Shown piece after piece: positions 18,014-28,437 of a stretch of 64,000 nt of DNA. Source of the stretch: Nostoc favosum CHAB5714. GTDB lineage: Bacteria > Cyanobacteriota > Cyanobacteriia > Cyanobacteriales > Nostocaceae. Below the pieces are notes generated by a model. It did no database searches. It had not been told where the DNA came from and worked only from the letters and a program-made list of their open reading frames with translations. Made by a program: the position numbers and the translations under genes. Position 1 is the first letter of the stretch; the number at the start of each line of letters is the position of its first letter. The stretch spans positions 1 to 64,000 of the forward strand of contig NZ_JAIVFQ010000034.1 of the NCBI RefSeq assembly GCF_020829495.1, read 5' to 3'.

Positions 18014-19657
18014 TCAATATGCAATTGAGATTTCTGAAGCAATCTGAATCTGGTCATTTAAAACTGCATCAATATCTGCTTCAGTAGTTAAGGGATTGGC
18101 AATGACTGCACGCATGGCGATTACAGGGATTTCTTTACCCAAACTGATAGTTGTTTTTGTCGTTCGGGAGATAAAAGTGCGACCAATCTGACGCTGCATC
18201 TTCTGCAAAGTCTCATTAAAATTATTAATCAATTGATTATCTGTTTCCGATAATTTTTTGTTGGCAACTATTTCTCTAAATTGCTCTGGAATATAACGGT
18301 AAAGCAACAAATTAGTATCAGGGTCTGCTAATAATTCAAATTCAGGCATTGCCGCAACCTGAGCAGCCATGTATTGAGTTTTACGGATTCCTTCGTCAAT
18401 CAAAAACTCATATCCATTCAGACCAATTAGCTTTAGACCAGCATGTAAAAATAAAGCCATACCTGGTCGAGAACCTTCTAAAGCACGTTTACCTAAATCG
18501 AATGACCCTTTACGCATGGTATAGCTAGCCTGCTTTTCAATGGAAGAAGCCAAATGAGGGTTGCGGAAAAATACCATGCCAATACCCATTGGTAAATACA
18601 ATTGTTTATGTCCATCAATGGTTACTGAATCAGCTTTCTCAATCCCAGCAAGCTTATGTTGATATTTTCGAGAAAAGATGACCGGACCACCCCAAGCAGC
18701 ATCCACATGAAAATGTATATTATTTTCTTGGGCAATCTCTGCAATCTCTTCTAACGGATCAACGCTACCGGAATCTGTAGTTCCAGCAATGCCAACAATG
18801 GCGATGATATGCAAGTTTTGTTGGCGACAATCTGCAACGGCTTGACGTAAAGCTTTGATATTGACTCGATTGTTAGAATCTACTGGGACTCGCATCAAAT
18901 TTTTAGTGCTTATGCCCATTAAATCCGCAGCTTTATCAAAAGAGAAGTGCATCAATTCGGAACCAATTACAACTGCTCCTTTGTAACCGTAAAAATTTAA
19001 AGCTGCACTTAAACCTTCTTTTTCTATACCTAAAAACTCATTCTTTGCACCTAAAGACTTATTTCGAGCGCACCACAGAGCAGTAATATTGGCTGTTGTG
19101 CCACCAGAAACCAAAATTCCTAATGTACTTTGATTATTTTGAATATGCTGGGCATAAAAATTATCGGATAAATTATAAATTTGCCGATGCATCATTGCTA
19201 AAGCTTCGCGTTCACAGAAGCTCAGGGCTTTAGCTGTCTCTATTTTGACAGCATTTTGATTCATCGCTGTCATTAGTTTGGCTAAAGGACGCACAAAAGC
19301 AGGAAGTGCCGAGGTCATATGACCGATAAATTGTGGTGCAGATGTGTGTATTGAATGAGCAACAACATTTTCATTTAAGGATTGAAAGTAGCTTTCAAAA
19401 TTAGTAGGTTGTGCAGGTATTTTGGTATCGCCAAAGTTTTTAACTATACATTCAATATCAACATTGGTATTTGCACTGTCTGCAATTAAAAAATCTTGAG
19501 AGAAATCCTCAACCATTTCATCTATTCGAGTTTCAATTGATTTACCTTGAATAGGCGCAAATATTTGTTTTACATACTCACCAATCTCAGTAGACAATAC
19601 TTTTTCTGATGGAGGTAAATTCTTTTTAGATAAAATTTCTTTTTCACTTAATGTCAT
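18014..19657 (-). CDS. PLP-dependent aspartate/glutamate-type decarboxylase, probable beta-alanine supply
   Basis: A group II pyridoxal-phosphate decarboxylase of 547 residues from ATG 19657. The frame reaches further up to a TTG at 19714, but the ATG gives the length of PanP-type aspartate 1-decarboxylases. It shows SGGTTANITALWCARN, the PLP-contact HVDAAWGG, and the Schiff-base lysine in TIDGHKQLYLP. PanP-type enzymes convert L-aspartate to beta-alanine; close relatives act on glutamate or cysteine sulfinate, and sequence reading alone cannot settle this. It sits between the Ser module and PKS E, two biosynthetic steps before an A domain with a beta-amino-acid pocket. Supply of beta-alanine for the last module is therefore the best reading. 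The short intergenic gaps fit one operon. Confidence 0.85.
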   Translation of the reverse strand: MTLSEKEILSKKNLPPSEKVLSTEIGEYVKQIFAPIQGKSIETRIDEMVEDFSQDFLIADSANTNVDIECIVKNFGDTKIPAQPTNFESYFQSLNENVVAHSIHTSAPQFIGHMTSALPAFVRPLAKLMTAMNQNAVKIETAKALSFCEREALAMMHRQIYNLSDNFYAQHIQNNQSTLGILVSGGTTANITALWCARNKSLGAKNEFLGIEKEGLSAALNFYGYKGAVVIGSELMHFSFDKAADLMGISTKNLMRVPVDSNNRVNIKALRQAVADCRQQNLHIIAIVGIAGTTDSGSVDPLEEIAEIAQENNIHFHVDAAWGGPVIFSRKYQHKLAGIEKADSVTIDGHKQLYLPMGIGMVFFRNPHLASSIEKQASYTMRKGSFDLGKRALEGSRPGMALFLHAGLKLIGLNGYEFLIDEGIRKTQYMAAQVAAMPEFELLADPDTNLLLYRYIPEQFREIVANKKLSETDNQLINNFNETLQKMQRQIGRTFISRTTKTTISLGKEIPVIAMRAVIANPLTTEADIDAVLNDQIQIASEISIAY

Positions 19658-19761
19658 GTGACTTATTGAATAACTAATAATGTATTTTTCTATCGTCAGT
19701 GGAGAGTAAAGCAATGATGTTTGGATGCTCCCGTTGAGAGCAAACTTTAATTTTCTAGATT

Positions 19762-22700
19762 TTATTCGTCTGATTGAGACGAAACTACCCTTTCCTTAGT
19801 CACTGCTCGATGTTCTTTTCTCGCCTGTTTCCGACGCTGTGTCGAAGCTTTCCTACTTTCAGAACGATGAGAATGTTGTATAAAAGATGTTTCTTCTCTT
19901 GATTCCTGGCTAAAATATCTAGCTAAGTGACTCACGGTAGGATGTTGAAACATTTCCACGAAGAGCAAATCTTTCTGGAATATTTTTTGTAATTTACTAT
20001 GAATCTGAACTAAAAGCAGCGAATGACCACCCAATTCAAAGAAATTATCATAGATTCCCACATTATCAACATGAAGTACTTCTTGCCAAATATCAGCAAT
20101 AGTTTTTTCTATCTCTGTTTGGGGTGGCTGATAAACTAATTCCAATTCTGGACGTACTGTATCAGGCATAGGCAGCGCTTTGCGGTCAACCTTACCATTA
20201 GGTGTTAATGGTAGCGCCTCCAACGTCACAAAAGCTGCTGGCACCATGTAGCTTGGCAACTTCGACTCTAAAAAGCCGCGTAATTCAGGAATTGCCAGTG
20301 TTTGCTCTGTTTGAGGAACTATATAGGCAACTATTCGTTGAGAATCTGCTGATTCTTCGCTAACTACAACCACAGTTTCTCGCACTGCTGGGTATTGGCT
20401 GATGATTGCCTCAATTTCTCCTAATTCAATCCGCAAACCACGTATTTTTACTTGGTTATCAATCCTACCAATATACTCTATCTCCCCATTTGCTAAATAA
20501 CGAGCTAAATCTCCTGTTCTATAAAGACGTGTTGGTTCATCACTAAAAGGATTAGGAATAAATTTCTCTGCCGTCAACTCAGGACGGTTTAAGTAACCTC
20601 TACCTACTCCCACACCGCCAATATAAACTTCACCTGTTACACCCACAACAACAGGGTTGAGATACTTATCAAGTAAATATATTTGGATATTTGCTATTGG
20701 TTGACCGATGAGAACTGTGTTTTGATTGGTAACACTATCTTTTTCACACTGCCAAAAAGTCACATCCACAGCAGCTTCTGTTGGACCATAGAGATTATGC
20801 AGTTGGGCATTCAGTCGATTAAAGAAGCGTTGCTGTAGTTGGACTGGTAACGCTTCACCACTGGCTATTACTCGCACTAAAGACTGACATTTTTCTAATC
20901 CTTCTGCTTCCAGGAATGCTTGCAGCATTGATGGGACAAAATGTAAGGTTGTAATTTGCTGCTTTAGAATTAAATTAACTATGTAGCTGGGATCTCTATG
21001 ACCTTCTGGTTGAGCTACTACTAACTGCGCACCCGTCATCAACGTCCAGAAAAATTCCCACACAGATACGTCAAAACTGAAGGGTGTCTTATGCAACACA
21101 CAATCTGCTGCGGTTAATTGGTAGGCATCTTGCATCCACAGTAAGCGATTGCAGATTCCCTGATGGGTGTTCATTGCACCTTTCGGTTTTCCTGTGGAAC
21201 CTGAAGTGTAAATGACGTAAGCAAGGTTATCAACTGTGATGTTACACCCAGGATTTTCTCTGTTTTCATCAGCGATTAATTGCCAGTCGCTATCGATACA
21301 AATTACTTGAGCTTGATTTGTGGGTAAATTTTCTACTAAGTGCTGTTGTGTTAACAATACACTTGGTCGAGAGTCTTCTAACATATAAGCCAAGCGTTCT
21401 TTGGGATAGCTAGAGTCTAGGGGTACATAAGCACCACCTGCTTTGAGGATGGCTAATAGTCCAATGACTATAGAAAGCGATCGCTCTACATAAATCCCCA
21501 CCAGTACCTCTGGTTTGACTCCTAGTTGTTGCAAATAATTTGCTAGTTGATTTGCTCTAGTATTTAGCTCACGATAGGTTAATTGCTCCGATTCAAATAC
21601 TACAGCTAGTGCATCAGGTGTTCGTTCTACTTGTGCTTCAAATAATTCATGGATGCATTGTTGTTGGGGATACTCAACTTGAGTATCATTCCACTCTACA
21701 AGCAACTGATGTTTCTCTGATTCCCTCAACAGTGGTAACTCCGACAAACGCTGCTGTGGGTTTGCAACAATACCTTCAAGCAACGTCTGTAGATGCTCCA
21801 CCATCCTGTGGATAGAAGTTTCTTCAAATAAATCAGTACTGTATTCTAAACTTCCAACTAACCCGGACTCGGTTTCTATGATATGTAAGTTTAAATCAAA
21901 GTTGGCAGTATCACTATTAGTTTCTAAAGGACTCAAAGTTAAATCAGGCAACTCTAACGCAGACATCGGTGCATTCTGAAGTACAAACATCACTTGAAAC
22001 AGTGGTGTATGACTTAAGTCTCGCTCTGGTTGCAGTTGTTCAACTAACAACTCAAACGGCAAATCCTGATGTGCAAACCCACACAATGCTACTTCCCGCA
22101 AGCGTTTTAATAGCTCTTCAAAGCTGGGATTTCCTGCCAAGTTAGTTCTCAAAACCAGGATATTGACAAAAAATCCAATTAGCCCTTCTATTTCCGCCCG
22201 GTTTCGGTTAGCGATGGGTGAACCAACTACAATATCTTCTTGCCCTGTATAACGCCATAGCAGTGTTTGAAAAGCTGCCAACAGCGTCATAAATAAAGTA
22301 CTTCCCTGCTGCTGGCTTAATTTGTTTAAGGATGCAGATAATTCTTTTGATAACTTAAATGAGTAAGTCGCACCCCGGAAAGTCTGAATGGCTGGTCTGG
22401 GATGGTCTGTAGGTAACTCTAAGACTTTTGGTGCATTTTCTAACTGCTTGAGCCAATAAGATAGTTGAGTTTCGAGTACTTTTCCTTGCAGCCATTGTCG
22501 TTGCCAAGTTGCGAAGTCTACATACTGTATTGGCAGTTCCGGCAATGGTGAGGATTGTCCAGAAAAGAAGGCTGGATAAAGTGTTGCTATTTCTTGCACC
22601 AGTACGTCTGTTGACCATCCGTCGGAGACGATGTGGTGCATTGTTAGTAATACAATATGTTCTTGTTCACTAAGACATAATAGTTTGACTCTCAATAAGA

Positions 22701-23259
22701 GGTCGCTTTTTAGATCAAAAGGTTTTTGTGCTTCTTGAAAAGCCAGTTGTTTGACTTCGGCTTCTTGTCGATTTGCAGGTAAGGAACTAATATTAAATAT
22801 TGATAATTTTAGGGGCTTTTCTTCAGAGATGACAGCTACTGCTTGGCCTTCTATTATTTGGAAATTGGTTCGTAACGCTTCATGGCGATTGATAATTTCG
22901 TTGAAAGTTTGTTGTAATGCTTCTACATTTAATTGTCCTTGTAGACGAACAGCAGCAGGAATATTATAGAATGGACTGTCTGGTTCTAATTGAGCTAGGA
23001 ACCACAGTCTTTGTTGAGCAAATGATAACGGTAAATTTTCCTGGCGTTTTACTGGGCAAATAGGCTGCTTATCAGCGACTAAATCTACACTATTATTGCG
23101 TAAAAAAGCGACGATATCTTGTTTGCGTTCAGCTATTTCTTCTTTGATAACTGCTGTTAACACATCTTTTGGAGCATTACAGCGTAGGCGATTTTCTTCA
23201 ACCCAGAGCTTGACATCCAGACTGCAAAGGTAAGACAAAAACTCTTCAATAGTTTTCAT
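19762..23259 (-). CDS. NRPS module, docking-C-A-PCP, predicted serine
   Basis: A 1165-residue protein. Residues 1-55 (EEFLSYLCSLDVKLWVEEN and onward) are a TubC-like N-terminal docking domain, which binds the acidic C-terminal peptide of the partner upstream. The C domain (about 70-510) has HHIVSDG. The A domain (about 540-1010) has YTSGSTGKPKG, and I read the pocket as D-V-W-H-I-S-L-V-D plus lysine. This is very close to known serine codes (DVWHLSLIDK type). The PCP serine is near 1077 (GGHSLLL). The C terminus is a strongly basic tail (RRKQARKEHRAV), like the other proteins here that hand over to a KS. The gene overlaps the stop of the upstream NRPS gene by 4 bp (ATGA) with GGAG before the start, so the two are translationally coupled. 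Confidence 0.92.
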   Translation of the reverse strand: MKTIEEFLSYLCSLDVKLWVEENRLRCNAPKDVLTAVIKEEIAERKQDIVAFLRNNSVDLVADKQPICPVKRQENLPLSFAQQRLWFLAQLEPDSPFYNIPAAVRLQGQLNVEALQQTFNEIINRHEALRTNFQIIEGQAVAVISEEKPLKLSIFNISSLPANRQEAEVKQLAFQEAQKPFDLKSDLLLRVKLLCLSEQEHIVLLTMHHIVSDGWSTDVLVQEIATLYPAFFSGQSSPLPELPIQYVDFATWQRQWLQGKVLETQLSYWLKQLENAPKVLELPTDHPRPAIQTFRGATYSFKLSKELSASLNKLSQQQGSTLFMTLLAAFQTLLWRYTGQEDIVVGSPIANRNRAEIEGLIGFFVNILVLRTNLAGNPSFEELLKRLREVALCGFAHQDLPFELLVEQLQPERDLSHTPLFQVMFVLQNAPMSALELPDLTLSPLETNSDTANFDLNLHIIETESGLVGSLEYSTDLFEETSIHRMVEHLQTLLEGIVANPQQRLSELPLLRESEKHQLLVEWNDTQVEYPQQQCIHELFEAQVERTPDALAVVFESEQLTYRELNTRANQLANYLQQLGVKPEVLVGIYVERSLSIVIGLLAILKAGGAYVPLDSSYPKERLAYMLEDSRPSVLLTQQHLVENLPTNQAQVICIDSDWQLIADENRENPGCNITVDNLAYVIYTSGSTGKPKGAMNTHQGICNRLLWMQDAYQLTAADCVLHKTPFSFDVSVWEFFWTLMTGAQLVVAQPEGHRDPSYIVNLILKQQITTLHFVPSMLQAFLEAEGLEKCQSLVRVIASGEALPVQLQQRFFNRLNAQLHNLYGPTEAAVDVTFWQCEKDSVTNQNTVLIGQPIANIQIYLLDKYLNPVVVGVTGEVYIGGVGVGRGYLNRPELTAEKFIPNPFSDEPTRLYRTGDLARYLANGEIEYIGRIDNQVKIRGLRIELGEIEAIISQYPAVRETVVVVSEESADSQRIVAYIVPQTEQTLAIPELRGFLESKLPSYMVPAAFVTLEALPLTPNGKVDRKALPMPDTVRPELELVYQPPQTEIEKTIADIWQEVLHVDNVGIYDNFFELGGHSLLLVQIHSKLQKIFQKDLLFVEMFQHPTVSHLARYFSQESREETSFIQHSHRSESRKASTQRRKQARKEHRAVTKERVVSSQSDE

Positions 23260-26200
23260 AATTCTATCTCCTCGCGGTCATTGTCTACCGCATCTGTAGA
23301 AATAAGCTGTAGTTGTTTTACTGTAAGCATCTTTTCGATATGTTCTACCAATTGAGCCACTGTCGGTGCTTCAAACAAACTGCGTAAGGGTAACTCTACC
23401 TTAAATGCTTCACGCAATTTGGAAATAGCTTGGGTTGCAAGTAAAGAATGTCCACCCAAATCAAAGAAGTTATCGTGAATACCTACTTGTTTAATTTTTA
23501 AAACCTGAGTCCAAATATCAGCCACCAAGGTCTCTTTATGTGTACGAGGTGGAACAAAGCTTACGTCCACTTCGCTTGTAGATTTCTGTGGCACAGGTAA
23601 AGCTTGACGATCTACTTTACCACTCGGTGCTAAAGGCAAGGCTTCTAATACCACAAAGGACGACGGTATCATGTAATTGGGTAATTTATCCTGTAGTAAG
23701 CAGCGTAAATCACTCACCAACTGATTTTGGCTGCTCCAAGTAATCTTCAAATCGGAAGTTTTATTGGAATCAGCTTTGTTCAGAAGCACTTGATCTTCTG
23801 AAATCAAAATGGCATAAATATTATAGAGATTAGTACTTTTCAGCAATGACTCCTGCTCAACAGTTATGCTATATCTATGACTCTTGAGCAACGTTGTAAC
23901 TTGTTCTAGTTGACCATTAATATCCTCAATCTCCATCACAATTTGCCTAATCTTTTGCCAGTCATTATCTTGGATACCAGCAAGTACATCCAGTTCGCTT
24001 CTTTCTGCATCTATCTTTAGTAAATCAATCTGCTCAACATCATTCTCACGAATTACATCAGAAATCGTTGTCAACTGACAAGTAAAACTATTACCAGTCA
24101 AACGTTCTGCCAACAGATCATCAAGAATCTTCTCATTTAACTTTAGTGTTTGATCCTCAGTTGCCTGTTGTCGATTTATCTCGAATGATTTGACTATCTC
24201 TCGATCTTCAATACTGTCTGCAAAGCGTCCTGACATCATCGAAAGGTAGGGATAAAAGGTAAATGTCTCACTCTTGTTATCTCTACCAATGCCAGATTTG
24301 AACAGCTTTACATTTAAGTTATAGAGAGATGAATTGAGTTGCAACACTTCAAAAATAGGTGGGATAGGCTCAAAAGCATAAATAACAGCATTTTTACATC
24401 TTTGACCCACGAAGAGCGTAAAAAAGCCGATGTTAGCCCCTACATCAAATATGCAATCTCCTTCGCTCAGAGTAATTCCATGTCTCAAATAAGTTTGCTC
24501 TTCAAATATTTCTTTGTATTGAAAGTCCGTTTCGTTTTTATTAAGATGGAAAATTGTCATCCCATTCGGCAAATCATAGCGTTGCTGATTAGTAAGTTTC
24601 CGCTCCCTTTCTAAATGTAGAAGTTGCTGAATTACTGGTGCATACTGGGAATCAGGAACAAGATAAGCCACTAAGTACTTATCGCCAGATTCACCCTCTC
24701 TAACCATTACTGCTGCGTCCTTAATTCCAGGATGCTGCTCTAATGTAGCTTCAATTTCTCCAAGTTCAATCCGGAAACCACGAATCTTCACTTGATGATC
24801 AATACGTCCAAGGAATTCAATATTTCCATCGGTCAGCCACCTTCCTAAATCTCCAGTTTTATAAATTAAATCTCTGCGATTTTCTGGTAACTTCTTGCTT
24901 GTATGTGTAAACGGATTAGGAACAAAGCTTATATTGGTTTTTTCTTCATTCTTCCAGTAGCCATTACCTACACCAATTCCCGATACGCAAATCTCTCCTG
25001 GAGCACCAATAGGTAATAATTTCATTTCCTCATCCAGAATATAGAGATTTAAGTTTGCTAATGCTTTACCAATTGGAACTGTGCGTTGATTTTCGCCAAA
25101 AGGCTTATCAACAATAAACTGAGTGATATCATCAGCAGCTTCGGTAGGGCCGTAAGCGTTAACAATTTTGATTTCGGGATAAATCTCAAGCCACTTATTC
25201 ACCCAACTCACTGATACTGGTTCGCCCACAACCATCATCCATTTCAAATCAGGCAATTCTCTTTCGTCAATTGGTAGCTGTGAAGTATATTCAAGTAAGC
25301 CCCGAAATAATGCTGGTACTAGTTCAACAACTGTAATTTTTTCTGATTTTATTACTTGAAATAGTTGTTTAGGAATGGCAACAGTTTCAATATCTACTAT
25401 TACTGTCTTTCCACCAATTAAAAGTGGTGCTAAGAATTGCCAGACAGAAATATCTGTGGAAGAAGGAGCGCTTTGGAGAAAACAAAATTCTTCTGTTAAA
25501 TGCAACTCATCGAATTGGGCATATATGTGATTGACTGCACCATCATGTCTGACAATTGCCCCCTTTGGTAGTCCTGTGGAACCGGAGGTGTAGAGCATAT
25601 AAGCTGGGTCAACAGCATCATTTATTTGCTCTAGATTATCTTTGGGAAGATGACTGAAATCCAGTTTATCGTGTATTGTTAGTTCTTTCTGGTTATGGGC
25701 AAGACGTATATTTTCAGTAACAACCTCATCTAAACAGATAACAGATTTCAAATGAGGACAGTTATGTATTAAATCTGTGAGAATATTTAATAACGAAAAA
25801 TCAGTTAATAGAAACCTCACTTCGCTATTAGATAACATATATTTAATTCTATTGGACGGATAAGTGCTATCAATTGGTATGTAAGCTCCGCCTGCCTTAT
25901 ATATAGCAAGAATAGCAATCAGAAAATTAATATCGCGGTCTTTAAATACGCCAACAAATTCGCCTTTTATCAGTCCTACTTTACGCAACATTACAGCTAA
26001 CCGGTTAGCTTTTTCATTTAGCTCTTGATAAGTTAACTTACTTTTTTTATAAACTACAGCTATATTATTAGGACTTTTACTTACTTGCTCTTGAAATAAT
26101 TTATTTATTGTTTGTGTAATTGGATATTCTTGAATATTATTATGTTGTTCAAGTAATTGATGCTTATCAGATTCATTTAACAAAACAAGATCTGATATTT

Positions 26201-26912
26201 TAATATCAATATTACTGACAATACTTTTAACTACATTTATGTAGTAATGACTCATTAATTTAATAGTATCGTCATTAAAAATGAGTTCATTATACTCTAT
26301 AGAGCCACTAATAACGTCATTTTCTACAAGAAAAGAAATGGTAATATCGTTATTAAGTTTTGCTAACTCGGTTTTACTGTGAATATTTTCTAATAATACC
26401 ACTATATCAAAAATGGGACAGCGATTCTCACTTTGAGGCAGATTTAATAACTCAACCAACTCATTAAAATAATAGTCCTGATGACTATAGGCTTGAATTA
26501 CATTATCTGTTAATTGAAGGAGAAAATTTTTAAATGTAATTCCATTATTTATCTGAGTGCGTAAAGGAATAATTTTGTCATTATTTAAATAATCTAGATT
26601 TATCCCATCTATTTTTTTATAGACTGGTATTCCAACAATTAAGTCATTATTACTAGTATACTTTTGCAGTAGTATTTTGAGTAACGATAAAAGTACCAAG
26701 TAGACCAAAAAGTAAGACCCTTTAGTTAATTTTATTATTACTTGAGATAAATTATTAGGTAACTCAAAACTATGGCTTTTATTTTTCCCATTATACTGTG
26801 GAGGTCTAACATAATCTGGTATGAGATTTGTTTCTGGTAACTCTCCGGAGAGTTTGTTTAACCAGTAGATTTTTTGAGACAATAACTCTTGAGGTTCTAA
26901 TGTTGTAGTCAT
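23256..26912 (-). CDS. NRPS half-C / A / FkbM-methyltransferase / PCP, predicted Dab
   Basis: 1218 residues. Residues 10-235 match only the C-terminal lobe of a condensation domain (from YWLNKLSGELPETNL); the N-lobe with HHxxxDG is absent. The A domain (270-755 plus the A9-A10 part near 1060-1105) has YTSGSTGLPKG. I read its pocket as D-I-W-E-M-V-A-D-D plus lysine, where Glu278 and two Asp residues suit a basic side chain. An FkbM-type methyltransferase (about 760-1045, motif IFDVGANIGFFT) is inserted between A8 and A9. The PCP serine is near 1157 (GGHSLL). The acidic end DREEIEL suits the TubC-like domain of the next protein. With the Dab aminotransferase directly upstream, Dab is the likely substrate. 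Whether the methyl goes to N, O or C is unknown. Confidence 0.9.
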   Translation of the reverse strand: MTTTLEPQELLSQKIYWLNKLSGELPETNLIPDYVRPPQYNGKNKSHSFELPNNLSQVIIKLTKGSYFLVYLVLLSLLKILLQKYTSNNDLIVGIPVYKKIDGINLDYLNNDKIIPLRTQINNGITFKNFLLQLTDNVIQAYSHQDYYFNELVELLNLPQSENRCPIFDIVVLLENIHSKTELAKLNNDITISFLVENDVISGSIEYNELIFNDDTIKLMSHYYINVVKSIVSNIDIKISDLVLLNESDKHQLLEQHNNIQEYPITQTINKLFQEQVSKSPNNIAVVYKKSKLTYQELNEKANRLAVMLRKVGLIKGEFVGVFKDRDINFLIAILAIYKAGGAYIPIDSTYPSNRIKYMLSNSEVRFLLTDFSLLNILTDLIHNCPHLKSVICLDEVVTENIRLAHNQKELTIHDKLDFSHLPKDNLEQINDAVDPAYMLYTSGSTGLPKGAIVRHDGAVNHIYAQFDELHLTEEFCFLQSAPSSTDISVWQFLAPLLIGGKTVIVDIETVAIPKQLFQVIKSEKITVVELVPALFRGLLEYTSQLPIDERELPDLKWMMVVGEPVSVSWVNKWLEIYPEIKIVNAYGPTEAADDITQFIVDKPFGENQRTVPIGKALANLNLYILDEEMKLLPIGAPGEICVSGIGVGNGYWKNEEKTNISFVPNPFTHTSKKLPENRRDLIYKTGDLGRWLTDGNIEFLGRIDHQVKIRGFRIELGEIEATLEQHPGIKDAAVMVREGESGDKYLVAYLVPDSQYAPVIQQLLHLERERKLTNQQRYDLPNGMTIFHLNKNETDFQYKEIFEEQTYLRHGITLSEGDCIFDVGANIGFFTLFVGQRCKNAVIYAFEPIPPIFEVLQLNSSLYNLNVKLFKSGIGRDNKSETFTFYPYLSMMSGRFADSIEDREIVKSFEINRQQATEDQTLKLNEKILDDLLAERLTGNSFTCQLTTISDVIRENDVEQIDLLKIDAERSELDVLAGIQDNDWQKIRQIVMEIEDINGQLEQVTTLLKSHRYSITVEQESLLKSTNLYNIYAILISEDQVLLNKADSNKTSDLKITWSSQNQLVSDLRCLLQDKLPNYMIPSSFVVLEALPLAPSGKVDRQALPVPQKSTSEVDVSFVPPRTHKETLVADIWTQVLKIKQVGIHDNFFDLGGHSLLATQAISKLREAFKVELPLRSLFEAPTVAQLVEHIEKMLTVKQLQLISTDAVDNDREEIEL

Positions 26913-26997
26913 GTTTTTACCTAATTTCGGTTTGTTAGTCTAGTAAAAAAATAATTATTTACAGGTATGTGGCACGGATAAAATTTGCTGTTTACAT

Positions 26998-27026
26998 ATT
27001 ATGCTTTGCTTGGTATTACATACTAA
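26998..27026 (-). promoter_or_regulatory. Possible promoter in the 203-bp gap before the half-C/A/MT gene
   Basis: On the minus strand TTAGTA and CATAAT are separated by 17 bp, about 85 bp before the ATG at 26912. The match to a sigma-70 consensus is weak and the region is very AT-rich. The gap (26913-27115) is the longest inside the assembly-line genes and shows no open frame or clear hairpin, so an internal promoter is plausible but unproven. Confidence 0.2.
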
Positions 27027-27115
27027 CGACAATTGTAATTTCCAGTTAATTAAAAATCAAAACTCAGTTGGTATATTATGAAAATACAATTATCTTAGTT
27101 TGTTTAAAATCTGCT

Positions 27116-28366
27116 TTACAGACACTCATTAAAAGCTGCTTCCATAATTGAACAACCTTTTTTTAAGGTAGACATTTCAATAGTTAGAGGAGGTAATAAT
27201 TTAATTACAGTATCATTTCTCCCGGCTCTTTCAACTATTAATCCCTTTTCAAAACAACGCATTGTGATATTTTTAGTTAAACTGTTACTACCACAATTTG
27301 CCAAATCTATACCCCAAATCATGCCTATCCCACGTATAGCTATACTTTCTTTTATTGGTAATATTTTTTGATATAGAAAGTTTTGCAAAAAAAGCTCTTT
27401 GACTTTAACATCCTGTTCCAAATTGCTACTTTCTCTATACTCTAAAGCAGCTGTAGCTCCTACAAATGCTAATTGATTACCTCTAAAAGTGCCATTATGC
27501 TCACCAGGTTCCCAAATATCTAATTCTGGCTTAATTAATAATACCGACATAGGGAACCCATATCCACTAATTGATTTAGAGAGTATCACTATATCGGGAA
27601 CAATACCCGCTCTTTCAAAAGAAAAGAAAGAACCTGTTCTACCACAACCAACTTGAATATCATCGCAGATTAATAAAATATCATTCTCATCACACAACTT
27701 TCTTAGTCTTTGCATCCACTCAATTGAGGCAACAACAACTCCACCCTCAGCTTGTACTGTTTCAAAAATTATCGCAGATGGTTTTTCAATCCCGGAATTA
27801 ACGTCGTTTAAAACTGACTCTATGTATTTTATTGTGTCAAAACTTTCCATAAATCCATAAGGATAAGGCATAAATGTTACATTATTTAATGTTCCAATTG
27901 CCCCTGCTCGAATTTCGGTATTACCAGTAATTGATAAACTACCTAAAGTCATTCCATGATAAGCTCCCATAAAGGAGAATATACCTGGCCTTTTTTTGAC
28001 TTTTCTAGCTAATTTTAAAGCTGCTTCGACGGCATTTGTTCCAGTCGGGCCACAGAACTGGATGCGATAATCTAAATTTTTTGTACTTAGTATGACTTCA
28101 TTAAACTTAGCTATAAACTTCTCTTTAGCAGAAGTATACATATCTAAGCCATGTGCTATTCCATCGGCATCTAAATATGATATGACCTTTTGTTTTATAT
28201 AGTCATGATTATGTCCATAATTTAAAGCACCTGCACCTGCAAAAAAATCTATGTATTCTTCACCTGATTCAGCATAAATTATGGAACCCTTAGCCCGATG
28301 GAATATGTCAGGGAAACTACGGCAATAGCTTCTGACGTTTGATTCATACTTTTCAAAAATATTCAT
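27116..28366 (-). CDS. Diaminobutyrate-2-oxoglutarate aminotransferase (EctB-like)
   Basis: A 416-residue class III PLP aminotransferase of the EctB/Dab type. Diagnostic blocks are ESNVRSYCRSFP near the start, YIDFFAGAGALNYGHNH, FCGPTGTNAVEAALKLARK, GAYHGMTLGSLS, the aspartate of CDDIQVGCGRTG, and the PLP lysine in ILSKSISGYG. The enzyme moves an amino group from glutamate to aspartate 4-semialdehyde to give L-2,4-diaminobutyrate. No ectoine synthase or acetyltransferase accompanies it, so it is probably a monomer supplier for the two A domains with acidic pockets. Those are encoded immediately downstream and at 41731. It is preceded by AGAGAAG four bases before the ATG. Confidence 0.9.
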   Translation of the reverse strand: MNIFEKYESNVRSYCRSFPDIFHRAKGSIIYAESGEEYIDFFAGAGALNYGHNHDYIKQKVISYLDADGIAHGLDMYTSAKEKFIAKFNEVILSTKNLDYRIQFCGPTGTNAVEAALKLARKVKKRPGIFSFMGAYHGMTLGSLSITGNTEIRAGAIGTLNNVTFMPYPYGFMESFDTIKYIESVLNDVNSGIEKPSAIIFETVQAEGGVVVASIEWMQRLRKLCDENDILLICDDIQVGCGRTGSFFSFERAGIVPDIVILSKSISGYGFPMSVLLIKPELDIWEPGEHNGTFRGNQLAFVGATAALEYRESSNLEQDVKVKELFLQNFLYQKILPIKESIAIRGIGMIWGIDLANCGSNSLTKNITMRCFEKGLIVERAGRNDTVIKLLPPLTIEMSTLKKGCSIMEAAFNECL

Positions 28367-28437
28367 ACAACTTCTCTTTGTTTACGACTGTTATTCACTC
28401 TGATATATTTATTTTTGGAAAAAATTATTTTTTACAA

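Noticed and set aside
18014-19714. TTG start of the decarboxylase at 19714
   Set aside because: ATG at 19657 gives the usual family length and the extra residues look like non-coding leader.
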